Shown here: positions 1 through 6,433 of the stretch, in pieces
Layout: each line of letters opens with the position of its first letter
Position numbering within the stretch: position 1 is the first letter of the stretch
Assembly (NCBI GenBank): GCA_024404275.1
Contig: JAKSQG010000077.1
Coordinates: forward strand, 1-8,433
DNA: 8,433 nucleotides
Origin: Clostridia bacterium
GTDB lineage: Bacteria > Bacillota > Clostridia > Christensenellales > Aristaeellaceae
Reading direction: 5' to 3'
Notes under the pieces: model-generated
Database searches by the model: none
Seen by the model: the letters and a program-made list of their open reading frames with translations, nothing else
Told to the model about the DNA's origin: nothing
Position numbers and translations under genes: made by a program

Positions 1-1
1 C

Positions 2-1864
2 GTGCTGGACATGGGACAGAACATGACGGGACGGCTGGCTTTCAAAAAGCCCGCGGCGGGACAGAAAGTGCATCTGCAGTTCGGTGAGGTGCTGCAGGAG
101 GATTGCTTCTATCGCGATAATCTGCGCAGCGCGAAGGCGGAGTTTACCTATGTGTCGGATGGCGGGGAAGGCTGGGTCAGCTCCCGCTTCACCTTCTACG
201 GCTTCCGCTATGTCAAGCTGGAAGGGTTTGAAAACGTTACCCCTGAAAATTTTGAGGGTGAAGTGCTGTGCAGCGAGATGGAGCGTACGGCGGAGATCAG
301 AACAGGCAATGCATTGGCGGATCGCTTTGCGGAGAATGTTTTCTGGGGGCAGCGGGGCAACTTTCTGGATGTGCCGACCGATTGCCCGCAGCGTGATGAA
401 CGCATGGGCTGGACAGGCGATGCACAGGCGTTTTGCGGTACAGCGATGTATCAGACGGACAGCGCTGCCTTTTATGCCAAATATATGCGGGATATGCTGA
501 CCGAGCAGCTGAGCCGTGACGGCGGCGTGCCGCATGTGGTGCCGGCGTTCCATCTGGTGTGTCAGCCGGTCTGCGCCTGGTCGGATGCGGCGTGCATCAT
601 TCCCTGGACGCTGTACACCTTCTATGGCGATAAAGCGATGCTGGCACAGCAGTATGAAAGCATGCGTCTGTGGGCGGACTGGATCTACCGTCTGGACGAA
701 AAGACGGGTGGAAGCCGCCTGTGGCAGGCGGGTTTCCATTATGCTGACTGGCTAGCGCTGGACGCGGCTCATCCCGCTTCCTGCACTGGCGGCACGGATC
801 GTGACTTCATTGCCTCCTGCTATTACTACTATTCCACGCTGCTGACCGCAAAGGCAGCGGCGGTGCTGCAAAAGGAAGAGGACAGCGCGCTGTTTGCCGC
901 AAGGGCAGAGGAGATCCGTGCTGCCATCCGCAGGGAATACTTTACGGCTTCGGGAAAACCCGCCATCAACACGCAGACAGCCTGCGTATTGCTGCTGCAG
1001 CTGGGACTGGCAGAAGAAAGCGAAAAGCCGCTGCTGCGTGCACGGCTGGACCGTCTGCTGGAGGATGCCCGCGGCGAGCTGCGCACGGGCTTTGTGGGGA
1101 CCATCTGGCTGTGCCGTGTGCTGGCACATGAGGGCATGGCAGGGCGTGCAGTCGATCTTTTCCTGCGCGAGGATTATCCCGGATGGCTGTATGAAGTGAA
1201 GATGGGTGCTACCACTGTGTGGGAACGCTGGAACTCCATGCTGCCGGATGGGCGTGTCTCCGATACGGGCATGAACTCGTTCAACCACTACGCCTATGGC
1301 TCGGTGATGGAGTGGTTCTGTCGAGACGCGGCAGGGCTTGCACCGTCGGAGGAACAGCCCGGCTTCAGAAAAGCGATCATGGCGCCGCGTTTTGATCCGC
1401 GGCTTTCAGGAACGAGCCTTAGGTATGAATCCCCCTGCGGAGAATATCAAAGCGCGTGGACCATTGATGAAAACAACACGGTGCACTGGACGGTCGCGGT
1501 GCCCTTTGGCGCCGAAGCGGAGGTGCTTCTGCCTGCGGGTGAACTGAAGGGAATCGATGCGCAGCAGATAGCGGATGGCTGGCAGGCACTGCTGCCCGCG
1601 GGGAAGTATGACATTGAGCTGCACTGTGAGGTGCTGCCGTGGGGACCTTCTGTACTGGACGTGCCGCTGACGACATTGCTGAAGGATGAAAAAATCGGCG
1701 TTCTGCTGCGGTCTGCTGCACCGACACTGGAAAAGGCACTCATCGGCAATGAAAAAGTGGCACTGCGCAGGCTGCGGTCGATGTCGCTCAGCGCCCTGCC
1801 GCCGCAGGAGCTGCGGGCAGTGGAACAGGTGCTGAATGCCTGTGCCTTTGAAGGGAGCAAATAA
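2..1864 (+). CDS. alpha-L-rhamnosidase, GH78 family (5' end outside window)
   Basis: This enzyme should cleave terminal alpha-L-rhamnose from plant glycosides, pectin side chains or microbial glycans. The reading frame is open to the left edge, and what remains (620 residues) starts inside the concanavalin-like Bac_rhamnosid domain (DMGQNMTG at residues 3-10). Family members usually have about 300 more N-terminal residues, so the true start lies upstream. The (alpha/alpha)6 catalytic domain follows, with the hallmark DCPQRDERMGWTGDAQ at about 127-142; Glu133 and Asp140 fall at the conserved acidic active-site positions. A second hallmark, ATTVWERW at about 403-410, carries Glu408, the likely general base. 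A beta-sandwich C-terminal domain runs to about 545. The last 70 residues form a predicted helical tail beyond the usual fold. No signal peptide can be judged because the N-terminus is missing. The stop codon overlaps the next gene's ATG. The family call is firm; substrate linkage is not visible. Confidence 0.93.
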   Translation: MLDMGQNMTGRLAFKKPAAGQKVHLQFGEVLQEDCFYRDNLRSAKAEFTYVSDGGEGWVSSRFTFYGFRYVKLEGFENVTPENFEGEVLCSEMERTAEIRTGNALADRFAENVFWGQRGNFLDVPTDCPQRDERMGWTGDAQAFCGTAMYQTDSAAFYAKYMRDMLTEQLSRDGGVPHVVPAFHLVCQPVCAWSDAACIIPWTLYTFYGDKAMLAQQYESMRLWADWIYRLDEKTGGSRLWQAGFHYADWLALDAAHPASCTGGTDRDFIASCYYYYSTLLTAKAAAVLQKEEDSALFAARAEEIRAAIRREYFTASGKPAINTQTACVLLLQLGLAEESEKPLLRARLDRLLEDARGELRTGFVGTIWLCRVLAHEGMAGRAVDLFLREDYPGWLYEVKMGATTVWERWNSMLPDGRVSDTGMNSFNHYAYGSVMEWFCRDAAGLAPSEEQPGFRKAIMAPRFDPRLSGTSLRYESPCGEYQSAWTIDENNTVHWTVAVPFGAEAEVLLPAGELKGIDAQQIADGWQALLPAGKYDIELHCEVLPWGPSVLDVPLTTLLKDEKIGVLLRSAAPTLEKALIGNEKVALRRLRSMSLSALPPQELRAVEQVLNACAFEGSK

Positions 1865-2229
1865 TGGAACTGAAAAGAATGCCGTACAAACTGACGGTGT
1901 GCAAGGTCGACAGCGCGGAAAAGCTTGATCTGGGCAAGGAATTCTATTTTGTCGGCAAGACCGATCAGGAGCTGTCGCTGGTCTGCAAAACAGAGGATAC
2001 ACCGACCGAAACGGTGGAACGCAATGACGGATGGCGGGGTTTCAGAATTCAGGGTGTGCTTGATTTTTCCCTGATCGGTATCCTGTCAAAGCTATGCTGT
2101 ATCCTTGCGAATCACCAGATCGGCATTTTTGCCGTTTCCACGTTCAATACCGATTATGTTCTTGTCAAGGAAGAAAACTTTGAAAAGGCAATGACGGTGC
2201 TGGCGGCGGAAGGGTATACCGTGGTGTAA
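1864..2229 (+). CDS. ACT domain-containing protein (ACT_7/CASTOR-like family)
   Basis: This is a 121-residue soluble protein. The C-terminal half (about 64-121) fits a small-molecule-binding ACT domain: the segment GVLDFSLIGILSKLCCILAN is followed by IGIFAVSTFNTDYVLV and a final helix-strand (FEKAMTVLAAEGYTVV). The N-terminal half (about 8-62) looks like a first, degenerate ACT-like unit with the WRGFRIQG linker typical of this two-domain family (COG3603-like). There is no enzymatic domain, so it probably binds an amino acid or similar ligand and regulates something by contact; the ligand and partner are unknown. The start is fixed by an AGGGAG ribosome binding site at 1852-1857 and by the TAATG overlap with the rhamnosidase stop, which suggests translational coupling. 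The flavodoxin gene follows after 21 bases. Family call good; function not assigned. Confidence 0.85.
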   Translation: MELKRMPYKLTVCKVDSAEKLDLGKEFYFVGKTDQELSLVCKTEDTPTETVERNDGWRGFRIQGVLDFSLIGILSKLCCILANHQIGIFAVSTFNTDYVLVKEENFEKAMTVLAAEGYTVV

Positions 2230-2250
2230 AAAACAGAGAGGATTGAAAAC

Positions 2251-2724
2251 ATGAAAAGACTGATCGTATATTATTCCTTGTCGGGAAATACCGAAAAGGC
2301 TGTGAAGACGATTGCGGAGCAACTGGAATGTGATACGCTGAAAATCGAAACCAGAAAGCCGATGCCGAAAAGCTTTGCGGCGCAGATCCTGGTGGGCGGC
2401 GGGCAGGTGGCGATGGGCATCGTGCCTGCGCTGAAACCCATTGAGAAAAATCTCGAGGCCTATGATGAGGTCATAATCGGAACGCCCATCTGGAACAGCA
2501 AGTGCGTGCCGGCGGTCAATGCTTTTTTGAAGGATGAAAGCATTTGCTGCAAGGTGACGGGGCTGATACTGACCTCGGGCGGCGGGGGCACGGAAAAGTG
2601 CCTTGCAGCGCTGCGGGACAAGATCCCCAATCTGAAGCACACGGTCTCTCTGCTGGATCCCAAGCTTGCGGATTCCGCTCAGAATGGAGAAAAGATCAGT
2701 AAGTTTATTGAAGATTGCCGCTGA
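2251..2724 (+). CDS. flavodoxin family protein
   Basis: This is a 157-residue flavodoxin-like FMN protein, probably a cytoplasmic low-potential electron carrier or a small NAD(P)H-independent redox partner. The N-terminal strand MKRLIVYY leads into the FMN phosphate-binding loop SLSGNT (residues 9-14), in the classic position after beta-1. The second FMN-contact loop is GTPIWNSKCVPAVNAFL (77-93), in which Trp81 is placed to stack on the isoalloxazine ring. The third loop is the glycine-rich TSGGGGTEKC (108-117). The length matches short-chain flavodoxins. An AGAGAGG ribosome binding site at 2235-2241 lies 9 bases before the ATG. It is probably co-transcribed with the ACT gene and ends just before the convergent terminator. 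No partner oxidoreductase is encoded on this strand; a flavin reductase-like gene lies on the opposite strand 3 kb away, and any link is speculative. Confidence 0.88.
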   Translation: MKRLIVYYSLSGNTEKAVKTIAEQLECDTLKIETRKPMPKSFAAQILVGGGQVAMGIVPALKPIEKNLEAYDEVIIGTPIWNSKCVPAVNAFLKDESICCKVTGLILTSGGGGTEKCLAALRDKIPNLKHTVSLLDPKLADSAQNGEKISKFIEDCR

Positions 2725-2734
2725 AGCGCACAAA

Positions 2735-2770
2735 AAAAGACACAGACGGATGATTCCGACTGTGTCTTTT
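2735..2770. terminator. bidirectional intrinsic terminator between convergent operons
   Basis: The left arm AAAAGACACAG-A-CGG (2735-2749) pairs with CCG-A-CTGTGTCTTTT (2756-2770) around a 6-base loop, with one internal A/A mismatch. A run of seven A precedes the hairpin (2732-2738) and four T follow it (2767-2770), so a U-tract is produced in either direction. It lies in the 55-base gap between the flavodoxin stop (+) and the tsaC stop (-), exactly where a shared terminator is expected. Confidence 0.85.
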
Positions 2771-2779
2771 GCTTTGCGG

Positions 2780-3805
2780 TTATACGTTGACCATGTCAAA
2801 GCCCGCGGCACGGGCCATGCGGTTCATGACCGCCAGACCGACACCACTCTGACTGTAGGACTCGCTGTAGATGCGGGTAATGCTTTCCTCGTCAGCATAG
2901 CGCAGCGCGGCAAACAGGTTGCGGGCAGCGGCAGCAGCGTCTGCACCCAGACTATAGCAGCGGCGATCGCCATAGGCGGCGATGTGCGCATCGCAGGTGA
3001 GAATCAGAGGCTTTTCTTTCGCGGAGGTGCTGTCATATTCGTGACAGATGCGCTTTTCCACGGCCTGCGCTTCGCCCTCATAGAGCGTCATGCGCGCACG
3101 GGGGGCATAGTGCTTGTGCTTCATGCCGGGGGAGGGGGCGGCTTCGCCTTCTTTGAGCGGTCGCATGATGCTGTCTGCAATCTTGCAGTCGCCCAGCACT
3201 GCGGCGATCATTTCGGGCGTGACACCGCCGGGACGCAGCACCACAGCCATGTCTCCGGTCAGGGAGACCACGGTGCTTTCCACGCCTACCGAGCAGGGAC
3301 CGCCATCCAGAATCAGCGGTACGCGGCCATCCATATCTTCCAGTACATGGGCGGCGGTGGTGGGACTGGGACGACCCGAACGGTTGGCGGAGGGGGCGGC
3401 AATGGGGCAGCCGGAAAGGCTGATCAGTTGTCTTGCGATGGGATGCGAGGGCATACGGATGGCTACACTGTCAAGACCGGCGGTGACCACATCGGGAATG
3501 ATGTCCTTGCGTGGAAGGATCATGGTCAGCGGACCGGGCCAAAAAGCGTCCGCCAGACGGCGGGCCATTTCATTGACATGGCACAGCGGCTCGATTTCGT
3601 TCCATTCGGCAATGTGTACGATCAGGGGGTTGTCGGCGGGGCGGCATTTTGCGGCAAAAATGGCATGCACTGCCTCGCTGTTCAGCGCGTCAGCGCCAAG
3701 ACCGTAAACTGTTTCGGTGGGAAAGCCGACCACCTGCCCTGCCTTGATCAGTTCGGCACCAAGCTGCAGGCTTTGTTCGTCGGCCGAAAGAAATTGTGTC
3801 TGCAT
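2780..3805 (-). CDS. tsaC: L-threonylcarbamoyladenylate synthase (Sua5/YwlC type)
   Basis: It makes threonylcarbamoyl-AMP from threonine, bicarbonate and ATP, the first step of the universal N6-threonylcarbamoyladenosine (t6A37) modification of ANN-decoding tRNAs; TsaD/B/E then transfer the group. The 341-residue protein has the two-domain Sua5 layout. The catalytic YrdC domain (about 5-205) shows FPTETVYGLGA (28-38), KCRPADNPL (53-61), WPGPLT (89-94), SANRSGRPSPT (139-149), DGGPCSVGVEST (167-178) and RPGGVTPE (191-198). The conserved linker SPGMKHKHYAP (225-235) closes over the active site, and a C-terminal Sua5 domain follows (about 240-341). This length matches Bacillus YwlC rather than the short E. 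coli TsaC. The start follows the upstream stop by 2 bases, with a GAAGG site (3813-3817) inside the upstream gene, so it is very likely co-transcribed and translationally coupled to the F420 ligase-like gene. Confidence 0.95.
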   Translation of the reverse strand: MQTQFLSADEQSLQLGAELIKAGQVVGFPTETVYGLGADALNSEAVHAIFAAKCRPADNPLIVHIAEWNEIEPLCHVNEMARRLADAFWPGPLTMILPRKDIIPDVVTAGLDSVAIRMPSHPIARQLISLSGCPIAAPSANRSGRPSPTTAAHVLEDMDGRVPLILDGGPCSVGVESTVVSLTGDMAVVLRPGGVTPEMIAAVLGDCKIADSIMRPLKEGEAAPSPGMKHKHYAPRARMTLYEGEAQAVEKRICHEYDSTSAKEKPLILTCDAHIAAYGDRRCYSLGADAAAAARNLFAALRYADEESITRIYSESYSQSGVGLAVMNRMARAAGFDMVNV

Positions 3806-3807
3806 TT

Positions 3808-4557
3808 TTATGCCTTCAGCGGACGGATCAGAATGAAGGGGGTCAGCTCATCTCCCTGACCGGACGGATTGTCGGCCATGGCATCCTGAATCTGATCGTC
3901 GGTCAGCGGGAAGTTGTGGCAGTGCCCCAGCTGATTCTGGTCAAAGTCATTGGCGTCCATGACGACGGTGGGAATGCCCGTTTCCTTCAGCAGGGCGTCG
4001 CACAGTTCCACTGGATGTTCGGGGTTGATGATGCCCATGGTGTGGTATACTTCGAAAGAAGAATCGGGATAGAAGCCGTCAATGCCGGCAACGCCGTGAC
4101 CGCAGATCTTATAGAACAGACCGCGTACGCCGAAGGGGCGGGTGACGGCGGAAACAGCGGCGGCAAACAGCACGCGGGGCAGACCGCAGATCTCGATGAC
4201 CAGCTGCATTTTGTAGGGCTGATGCATGCCGATGCCGGTGGAGTTGTGACCGGCGAAGGGAGCCAGTGTTTTGGCCCAGAAACCGGGATGGGTATCCTCG
4301 AGGGTGCGCACATTGCCGGTGCACAGGCCCATCACCTTGGCGGTGAAGGAAAGGCAGTCACCCTCCTGATACAGGGGCAGTACATAGCGGCGCAGCAGCT
4401 CGGCCTGGCTTTCACCGGGCTGAACAAAATGCGTTTGAATGGCGAAACGCTGATACTTTTTGCCGTCGCGGCCATTCAGTACGCCGCGGTCAAAATATAC
4501 GACGCCGTTTTCTTCGCGGCGTGTGTTTTCCTGATTGCGAGATTCACCGTGAGACAT
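3808..4557 (-). CDS. coenzyme F420-0:L-glutamate ligase-like protein (CofE-like fold)
   Basis: This 249-residue protein resembles the Bacillota branch of the F420-0:gamma-glutamyl ligase superfamily. Recognisable parts are FAIQTHFVQPGES (38-50), YQEGDCLSFTAKVMGLC (63-79), which corresponds to the CofE segment with a conserved Lys (Lys74 here), TRPFGVRGLFYKI (139-151), HGVAGIDGFYP (154-164) and VVMDANDFD (198-206). Archaeal CofE adds gamma-linked glutamates to F420 using GTP and divalent metal. Clostridia of this type generally do not make F420, and several CofE signature stretches look altered, so the reaction here is unknown; a GTP-dependent amide ligase is a reasonable guess only. There is no signal peptide or membrane segment. 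The start is supported by a strong GGAGGGA site (4562-4568) and a promoter just upstream. It is tightly coupled to tsaC (2-base gap). Confidence 0.75.
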   Translation of the reverse strand: MSHGESRNQENTRREENGVVYFDRGVLNGRDGKKYQRFAIQTHFVQPGESQAELLRRYVLPLYQEGDCLSFTAKVMGLCTGNVRTLEDTHPGFWAKTLAPFAGHNSTGIGMHQPYKMQLVIEICGLPRVLFAAAVSAVTRPFGVRGLFYKICGHGVAGIDGFYPDSSFEVYHTMGIINPEHPVELCDALLKETGIPTVVMDANDFDQNQLGHCHNFPLTDDQIQDAMADNPSGQGDELTPFILIRPLKA

Positions 4558-4586
4558 AAAATCCCTCCGAAAATGTGATGAATTGT

Positions 4587-4615
4587 ATTGTACGCCTGTC
4601 CCGGCGGATTGTCAA
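4587..4615 (-). promoter_or_regulatory. sigma-A type promoter for the F420 ligase-like/tsaC unit
   Basis: Read on the - strand, a perfect TTGACA (4610-4615) is followed by a 17-base spacer and TACAAT (4587-4592). Transcription would begin near 4580, giving a leader of roughly 20 bases that carries the GGAGGGA ribosome binding site. The -35 box overlaps the last codons of deoB and its TGA stop, so the downstream pair can be expressed independently of deoB. Confidence 0.8.
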
Positions 4616-5778
4616 ATGCAGCTCCAGAAGGAGGTGGCGCCAAAACGCTCCGCAAGACCGAAGCCTTCGGCAACGGTGGCGGCGATGTCGGCAAAGGTGC
4701 TTCTTTCACCCAGATCGATGAGCTCCCGCATGCCCTTGTGCCATACCAGCAGCGGCACGCGCTCACGGGTATGATCGGTGCCCTTGTAGGTGGGGTCGCA
4801 GCCATGGTCGGCGGTGATGATCAGAAGATCGTCTTCCCGAAGCTTGGGCAGCATACCGCCAAGGTAGGCATCAAATTCCATCAGGGCTTTGGCATAGCCT
4901 TCCACATCACGGCGATGACCGTATACGGAATCGGTATCCACCAGATTGACAAAGCACAGACCGTTGAAATCCTGCTGCATATTTTCGCTCAGCGTTTCCA
5001 GACAGGCGGGATTGCCCGCGGAGTGCACCGAGGAGGTGATGCCCTTCATGCAGAAGATGTCTTCAATTTTGCCAACAGCCAGCGTATCAAACCCGGCGCT
5101 GCTCAGGGCGTCAAGCACGGTGGGGGCGATGGGCTCCAGCGAAAAGTCGTGGCGGCGGGGCGTACGGTAGAAGTCAGCGGCGCAGGTGCCGGCAAAGGGA
5201 CGGGCGATCACGCGGCCGACAGCATGCTTGCCGCACAGCAGGGCACGAGCCTTGCGGCAGATATCGTACAGTTCATCGATGGGAACGATGTCCTCATGTG
5301 CGGCAATCTGGAATACGCTGTCACCGCTGGTGTAAACGATCAGCTTGCCGGTGCGCATGTGCTCTTCGCCCAGCTCTTTGAGGATTTCGGTGCCGCTGGC
5401 GGGCTTGTTGCCCAGCACACCGCGGCCGGTCATTTCTTCAAAGGGGCGGATTACTTCTTCGGGAAAACCGTCGGGATACAGCGGGAAGGGAGAATCCAGC
5501 TTCAAACCGGCCATTTCCCAGTGACCGGTGGTGGTATCCTTGCCCTTGGAGGCTTCCTTCATGCAGCCAAAGGCACCGACGGCAGGCATATCGGCTGACA
5601 TCATCGTGCCGGGAATGCGGGACCAGCCGATGGAGCACAGATGGGGCAGTTCCAGACGGGTGTTTTCGGCAATGTGCCCGACGGTGTTGGCGCCTTCATC
5701 ATCGTAGGCGGCGGCGTCGGGGGCATACCCCACGCCGACGGAATCGAGAACAATCCAGAATGCTCTTTTCAGCTTCAT
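4612..5778 (-). CDS. deoB: phosphopentomutase
   Basis: It interconverts ribose-1-phosphate or 2-deoxyribose-1-phosphate with the 5-phosphates, linking nucleoside phosphorolysis to the pentose phosphate pathway and glycolysis. The 388-residue length is normal for bacterial DeoB, a Mn-dependent member of the alkaline phosphatase superfamily. Visible signatures are the N-terminal metal Asp12 in FWIVLDSVGVG, the GANTVGHIAE stretch (29-38), and SKGKDTTTGHWEMAG (77-91). In the last, the first Thr after Asp (Thr82) corresponds to the phosphorylated threonine of Bacillus cereus DeoB. The C-terminal metal ligands lie in LVDTDSVYGHRRD and TADHGCDP...GTDHTRE. The ATG overlaps the flavin reductase stop (ATGA), and an AAAGGA site precedes it, so the two are coupled. 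The usual salvage partners (deoC, pdp, punA, cdd) are absent from this window. Confidence 0.96.
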   Translation of the reverse strand: MKLKRAFWIVLDSVGVGYAPDAAAYDDEGANTVGHIAENTRLELPHLCSIGWSRIPGTMMSADMPAVGAFGCMKEASKGKDTTTGHWEMAGLKLDSPFPLYPDGFPEEVIRPFEEMTGRGVLGNKPASGTEILKELGEEHMRTGKLIVYTSGDSVFQIAAHEDIVPIDELYDICRKARALLCGKHAVGRVIARPFAGTCAADFYRTPRRHDFSLEPIAPTVLDALSSAGFDTLAVGKIEDIFCMKGITSSVHSAGNPACLETLSENMQQDFNGLCFVNLVDTDSVYGHRRDVEGYAKALMEFDAYLGGMLPKLREDDLLIITADHGCDPTYKGTDHTRERVPLLVWHKGMRELIDLGERSTFADIAATVAEGFGLAERFGATSFWSCI

Positions 5779-6386
5779 TTCTTTTCCTTTCTGAGCTCCT
5801 GCATACGGCGCTCCAGTACATCGGGGGCGGCAACGGAGTAACCGAAGAAACCCAGCGGTTCGCCGATGGCTCCATAGATGCCGTGGCTGTAGCTGACCAA
5901 CTCCGCGTCCTCCAGATGGATACGGCCGGTTTCATCCGTCAGCTGTTCCTGTACGCCCATGCCCACGATGCGCCCGAGAAACATATCGTGAGAGCCAAGC
6001 TCCAGCATCTGTTCCACACGACAGGCAAGGTACAGAGGGCATTCGGCGATGGCGGGAGCATATTTCATACCGGTAGCGGCAACAGGGGTCAGATTGCAGG
6101 CGGCAAATTTGTCATAGTCCCGACCGGAACGGACACCGCACCAGTCCAACGGCTTCATCTGTGCCTTGCCGACCAGATTGACAACAAATTCACCGGAATC
6201 GGCAATGATATCATGGGAGAAGCGTTCCTTGCGGACGGAAATGGACACCATGGGCGGCTGGGAATTGACGGTGCCCGCCCAGGCGATGGTGATGATGTTG
6301 GGACGTTGGGTCTCCGAAGCGCAGGAGACCATCACAGCGGGCACGGGGGAGAGCAGCGTGCCCGGGGTCAGATCGATAAAAGCCAT
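5775..6386 (-). CDS. flavin reductase family protein (flavoredoxin/DIM6-like)
   Basis: This is a 203-residue split-barrel FMN-binding protein. The N-terminal half carries the family signature PNIITIAWAGTVNSQPPMVS (29-48) followed by ISVR, then SHDIIADSGEFVVNL (57-71). The later GSHDMFLGRIVGM (131-143) matches the conserved G-H-x-I/M-F-x-G-x-V strand that lines the flavin site. Members either reduce free flavin with NAD(P)H or act as flavoredoxins carrying electrons; the sequence does not decide. The ATG at 6386 is preceded by AAGGAG (6391-6396). A terminator-like hairpin sits immediately upstream, so expression must come from read-through of lepB transcripts or from a start upstream of the hairpin. 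It is coupled to deoB through an ATGA overlap, an unusual pairing with no evident shared pathway. Confidence 0.88.
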   Translation of the reverse strand: MAFIDLTPGTLLSPVPAVMVSCASETQRPNIITIAWAGTVNSQPPMVSISVRKERFSHDIIADSGEFVVNLVGKAQMKPLDWCGVRSGRDYDKFAACNLTPVAATGMKYAPAIAECPLYLACRVEQMLELGSHDMFLGRIVGMGVQEQLTDETGRIHLEDAELVSYSHGIYGAIGEPLGFFGYSVAAPDVLERRMQELRKEKK

Positions 6387-6398
6387 AAGTACTCCTTC

Positions 6399-6425
6399 AA
6401 AAAAGGCGAAGCACGCGGCTTCGCC
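6399..6425 (-). terminator. intrinsic terminator or attenuator after lepB
   Basis: On the - strand, GGCGAAGC (6418-6425) and GCTTCGCC (6405-6412) form an 8-bp perfect GC-rich stem with a 5-base loop, directly followed by six T (6399-6404). It lies 8 bases beyond the lepB stop codon. Its U-tract runs into the AAGGAG of the flavin reductase gene, leaving no room for a separate promoter in between. Confidence 0.82.
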
Positions 6426-6433
6426 CTGATGTT

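Noticed and set aside
2666..3859. 397-codon open frame on the + strand antisense to tsaC
   Set aside because: Its translation is Gly/Ala/His-rich without any family signature and it has no ribosome binding site. The - strand frame is an unmistakable Sua5 protein. It also runs through the terminator hairpin.
4588..5598. 336-codon open frame on the + strand antisense to deoB
   Set aside because: This is a shadow of GC-rich codon usage opposite deoB, low in recognisable motifs, with no start signal. Similar shadows lie opposite the F420 ligase-like gene (3796-4578), the flavin reductase gene (5760-6488), lepB (6446-7201) and dcd (7198-7932).
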